Positions 61,507 to 64,000 of a stretch of 64,000 bases of DNA are shown piece after piece. The stretch covers positions 26,548 through 90,547 of the forward strand of contig NZ_QPLJ01000017.1 of assembly GCF_003340555.1 (NCBI RefSeq), read 5' to 3'. The notes below the pieces were generated by a model. That model was not told where the DNA came from and did not search any database. It saw only the letters and a list, made by a program, of their open reading frames with translations. The stretch is from Jannaschia formosa (GTDB taxonomy: Bacteria > Pseudomonadota > Alphaproteobacteria > Rhodobacterales > Rhodobacteraceae). The translations under genes and the position numbers were made by a program. The first letter of the stretch is position 1. Each line of letters opens with the position of its first letter.

Positions 61507-62282
61507 CGCGCGGGGTCCTCTGCGAAGGTAATCCGGCCCCCGAGCGCCTCGATCAGCGGGCCGTAGGTCTCGGGCGGCGGCTGGTCGCAGACGATGCGAT
61601 CGATCTCGGCGATGTTGCCGCCCACGGCGGGTGCCAGTCGCCCGAACTTGCTGCGGTCGATGACGAGGATCGACTTGCGCGCGTTGCGCCACATCTGTTC
61701 CGTCGCCCGCACCTCGCTCTGGTGGAATTCGAGCAGCGCGCCCTCGCTGTCGACGCCTGCCGTTCCGAACACCGCGAACTCCGCCCGGAAGCGCGAGAAG
61801 AACTCCACCACCTCCTCGCCCACGAAATCGCGGTCGGGCAGGCGGATCTCGCCGCCGGGCAGGATGATCCGGTTGGAGATCTCCTCGCTCAGCGCCATCG
61901 CCGCGCTCAGGTTGTTGGTGATGACCGTCAGGCCCTTCCTGCCGCTCAGCGCCCGCGCCACGCTCAGCGCCGTCGAGCCGATAGACAAGAACAGCGTGGC
62001 CCCGTCCGGGATCATCGCCGCCGCGCGCCCGGCGATGGCGCGCTTGCCCAGCAGGTTGGTGCCGGCGCGCTGGTCGAAGGGCGTGTTCCGGCTGCCTTCG
62101 GCAAGTTCGATGCGGCCATGGCCACGCTGCAGGGTTTCGTCGGCGGACAAGGTGTCGAGATCGCGCCGGATGGTCTGGGTCGAGACGCCGAACATCTCGG
62201 CCAGCGCACCGACGCTGACCCCCCCTTTCTCCTGGACGACCTGACGGATCAGATCGCGTCGCGTGACCTTCTTCGAAGCCAT
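61503..62282 (-). CDS. DeoR/GlpR-type transcriptional repressor
   Basis: A 259-residue regulator. The N-terminal winged helix is DLIRQVVQEKGGVSVGALAEMFGVSTQTIRRDLDTLSADETLQRGHGRI; the C-terminal sugar-phosphate-binding domain has LFLSIGSTALSVARAL, TVITNNLSAAMAL, ILPGGEIRLPDRDFVG and FGTAGVDSEGALLEF. Such proteins sense sugar or polyol phosphates. It is first in the operon with the second Ugp-like transporter and probably also controls the divergent phosphatase gene. Confidence 0.92.
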   Translation of the reverse strand: MASKKVTRRDLIRQVVQEKGGVSVGALAEMFGVSTQTIRRDLDTLSADETLQRGHGRIELAEGSRNTPFDQRAGTNLLGKRAIAGRAAAMIPDGATLFLSIGSTALSVARALSGRKGLTVITNNLSAAMALSEEISNRIILPGGEIRLPDRDFVGEEVVEFFSRFRAEFAVFGTAGVDSEGALLEFHQSEVRATEQMWRNARKSILVIDRSKFGRLAPAVGGNIAEIDRIVCDQPPPETYGPLIEALGGRITFAEDPAR

Positions 62283-62320
62283 CTCCGCCCCTCGCAAGCT
62301 GTGTCGAGTGTTCACGAGTC

Positions 62321-62487
62321 AAAGCGACAAAGCAACACTCTTTTCCAACATTGTTCTGGAAGAAAGTTACATACGGACGTCACGCTTCCCTGTCATCGGA
62401 GGAGGGGCCAGCGCTTTCAGATCGTCAAATGCCTCGCACAGATGACTTCCAGGCCTCGTCCCGGCAGGAATGTACGTTTGTCGCTTT
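62321..62487. promoter_or_regulatory. Inverted AAAGCGACAAA sites in the regulator/phosphatase intergenic region
   Basis: AAAGCGACAAA at 62321-62331 recurs exactly, inverted, at 62477-62487, one copy near each of the two divergent genes. Another dyad, TTCCA-N9-TGGAA, lies near 62343-62361. They are candidate operators for the GlpR-like repressor. Confidence 0.55.
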
Positions 62488-62580
62488 ATTCTTCCAATAC
62501 GTGTCGTTTCCGGTAACGTGACCGCGGCGTGCGCGCCCGGTTTCGCATCGCGCGAGCCGTCGGAATCGAGGGAGCAAGGC

Positions 62581-63465
62581 ATGGAAACAGTCGCCACGAT
62601 ATTCGACCGCTACGGGGCCATCGGCGCGCGCCTGCCCGCTGCGGGGCCCTGGCCCCGGACGCAGCGGATCGACTCCCTGGGCGATATCGTCGATGCGGGT
62701 CACGCCTTCGTGTTCGACGCCTACGGCGTCCTCAACATCGGGGACAGGGCGATCCCTGGCGCGTCCGAACGCCTGGACCGGCTTCGCAGCGCGGGCCGCC
62801 GGATCCGGATCCTCTCGAATGCCGCCAGCTACGACCATGCGGGCGCCGTCGCGAAGTTCGACAAGCTCGGGATCAGGGTCGAGGATGCCGAGATCGTCAC
62901 CAGCCGCGACGCGACGCTGGCTCATCTCGACGATCGCCGCTGGGGCTGCATCGCCGCCCCGGCCGACGACCTGTCGGACCTGCCCGCCGGCGCCTACACC
63001 CTGGGGGACGATGCGGCCGGTTACGACCGCGCCGAAGGGTTCGTGTTCCTGTCAACGGAGACCTGGACAGGGGAACGGCAGACGCTTCTGGAGCGATCGC
63101 TTCTGGCCAGCCCAAGGCCGCTCGTGGTCGCGAACGCCGATCTCGTGGCGCCGCGCGAGACGGGCTTCTCGCTCGAGCCCGGTCACTTCGGCCATCTTCT
63201 GGCGGATCGCGGCATTGCCGGCATACGCTTCTTCGGCAAGCCCTTTCCGGAGGTCTTCGAGATGGTGGAAGCCTCGCTGCCCGGCATCGCGCCAGACCGC
63301 ATCGTAATGTGCGGCGATACGCTCCACACCGATATCCTTGGCGCGGCGGCACGGGGCTGGCGGACCGTCCTCGTGGAGCGGGACGGCCTCTTCTCGGGCG
63401 AGGACGCGATGAGCTTCTGCGGGGCTGCCGGGATGTTTCCCGACTGGAGACTGCCACGCATCTGA
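62581..63465 (+). CDS. HAD-family (type IIA, NagD-like) phosphatase
   Basis: A 294-residue phosphatase: motif I FVFDAYGVLNIGDRAIPGA (nucleophile Asp with DAYG in place of the usual DLDG), motif II ILSNAAS, the IIA cap domain in the middle, GKPFPEVFEMV with the conserved Lys, and motif III MCGDTLHTDILGAAARGW. Relatives dephosphorylate sugar phosphates, phosphoglycolate or glycerol phosphate. ATG 62581 follows GAGGGAGCAAGG. Divergent from the GlpR-like gene; release of phosphate from an imported organophosphate is the probable role. Confidence 0.88.
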   Translation: METVATIFDRYGAIGARLPAAGPWPRTQRIDSLGDIVDAGHAFVFDAYGVLNIGDRAIPGASERLDRLRSAGRRIRILSNAASYDHAGAVAKFDKLGIRVEDAEIVTSRDATLAHLDDRRWGCIAAPADDLSDLPAGAYTLGDDAAGYDRAEGFVFLSTETWTGERQTLLERSLLASPRPLVVANADLVAPRETGFSLEPGHFGHLLADRGIAGIRFFGKPFPEVFEMVEASLPGIAPDRIVMCGDTLHTDILGAAARGWRTVLVERDGLFSGEDAMSFCGAAGMFPDWRLPRI

Positions 63466-63924
63466 AGTCCCGGGTCTCCCGGCCGGGCACGGCAAGCGGG
63501 TCCGGGCGTCCGACCGGCCTCGCCGAACGGATCGGGTCCGCAGGCGTGGTAGACGCGACGCGTCGATCCCCGGGCGCCCAATCGGAGGCACGGTTCGCCA
63601 GGTGCGCGAGGCCGGTCTCTGCGAGGGCAGGACCCCGAAGCCGGGATCAGACACGCACGTCCTTGTCTCCGCGGCACGCCGGTCCGGTACGCCGACCCAC
63701 GAAAAAGAGGCGGCAGGGGCCGGGACCCGGTGGAGGGCCTGCGAAACCGAAACGCAGAGAGCTGTGCCAGGGAGTGTCCTTAACGGCAGCGTCCCGGGTG
63801 GTGGTGTAGGAAGCCGCGCGCGGAGCCTTCGGCGTAGCGCGGCGCGCGGCCGTGGGTGACGCTGGCGGTCATCGCCGATCTTCGGAGAAGGTTCGGGTTG
63901 CGAGACCTGGAAGCTGAGACGGAG
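63466..63924. other. Non-coding stretch before the IS256-type element
   Basis: No protein I recognise is encoded in these 459 bp. The frames that stay open are rich in Arg, Pro and Gly, as expected for GC-rich non-coding DNA. The left end of the IS256-type element must lie in its right part; the sequence around 63769-63790 (GTGTCCTTAACGG) is a candidate terminal repeat. Confidence 0.4.
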
Positions 63925-64000
63925 ATGAGGATGACCGAAGAGAGACTGGCGCTGATCGAGCTGGTTGAGACGCAGGCGGACGGAGACCTCGTGCGCGAGA
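63925..64000 (+). CDS. IS256-family transposase, first 25 codons (cut by window end)
   Basis: ATG 63925 opens MRMTEERLALIELVETQADGDLVRE, which fits the start of IS256-type (mutator) transposases, where a short helix is followed by a 'DLVRE/DLLRE' motif. ATG 63931 in the same frame is an alternative start. The rest is outside the window, so the identification rests on few residues. Confidence 0.55.
   Translation, partial: MRMTEERLALIELVETQADGDLVRE

Noticed and set aside
62470-62580. Upstream extension of the HAD phosphatase
   Set aside because: The longer frame overlaps the operator-like repeat; ATG 62581 has a good Shine-Dalgarno site and the conserved domain starts after it.

Overview
The window is GC-rich DNA from an alphaproteobacterium, most likely a member of the Rhodobacteraceae (Roseobacter/Paracoccus group). 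This rests on codon use, the many solute-binding-protein transporters, and a parAB module next to a DnaA-like replicase of the type known from that family's plasmids. The replication/partition module (6378-9817), three toxin-antitoxin pairs and the IS material suggest a plasmid or chromid rather than the main chromosome. No rRNA, tRNA or CRISPR array was seen.

Left part (1-14.8 kb): the end of a family-5 peptide-type binding protein; an Xre/RES toxin-antitoxin pair with 11-bp phased repeats in front; a TAXI-type TRAP transporter; a FitA/VapC-type pair; two parS-like palindromes, parB, parA, an iteron-bearing control/origin region and the replicase. Then come a phasin-like gene, a phospholipid-transport (Mla) operon and a universal stress gene. 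The phasin and stress genes each have an FNR-type box 55 bp before the start codon.

14.8-23 kb: a relic of a 2-keto-3-deoxygalactonate kinase gene, then a ribose-class ABC transporter divergent from mtnK-mtnA-class II aldolase and a SorC-type regulator. This set matches the methylthioribose/5-deoxyribose salvage route ending in DHAP (DHAP shunt). 23-29 kb: a BgsB/BgsA-like pair for a beta-glucan, with a convergent GH8 glucanase and a sensor that has no output domain.

29-48 kb: two divergent operons around a shared operator region (40821-41008). Leftward, about 11.7 kb encodes a winged-helix/solute-binding-protein fusion regulator, an SDR, an atypical M24 protein, an acetoin-dehydrogenase-type 2-oxo/acyloin dehydrogenase complex with its E2 split over two genes, a semialdehyde dehydrogenase, E3 and a KduD-like SDR. 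Rightward are a ribose-class ABC transporter with two permeases, another SDR, a beta-hydroxyacid dehydrogenase and a ThuA-like protein. I read this as one catabolic system for an unidentified polyol, sugar or diol; it is the best candidate for an undescribed system here.

48-64 kb: a broken IS30 element inserted beside a second IS30 remnant; a ugpBAEC glycerol-3-phosphate transporter split by an antisense ParDE pair; a Na/phosphate symporter; a GpdQ/CpdA-like phosphodiesterase; a second Ugp-like ABC transporter; a GlpR-like repressor; and a divergent HAD phosphatase. Together these suggest uptake and breakdown of glycerophosphodiesters with handling of the released phosphate. The window ends inside the start of an IS256-type transposase gene.
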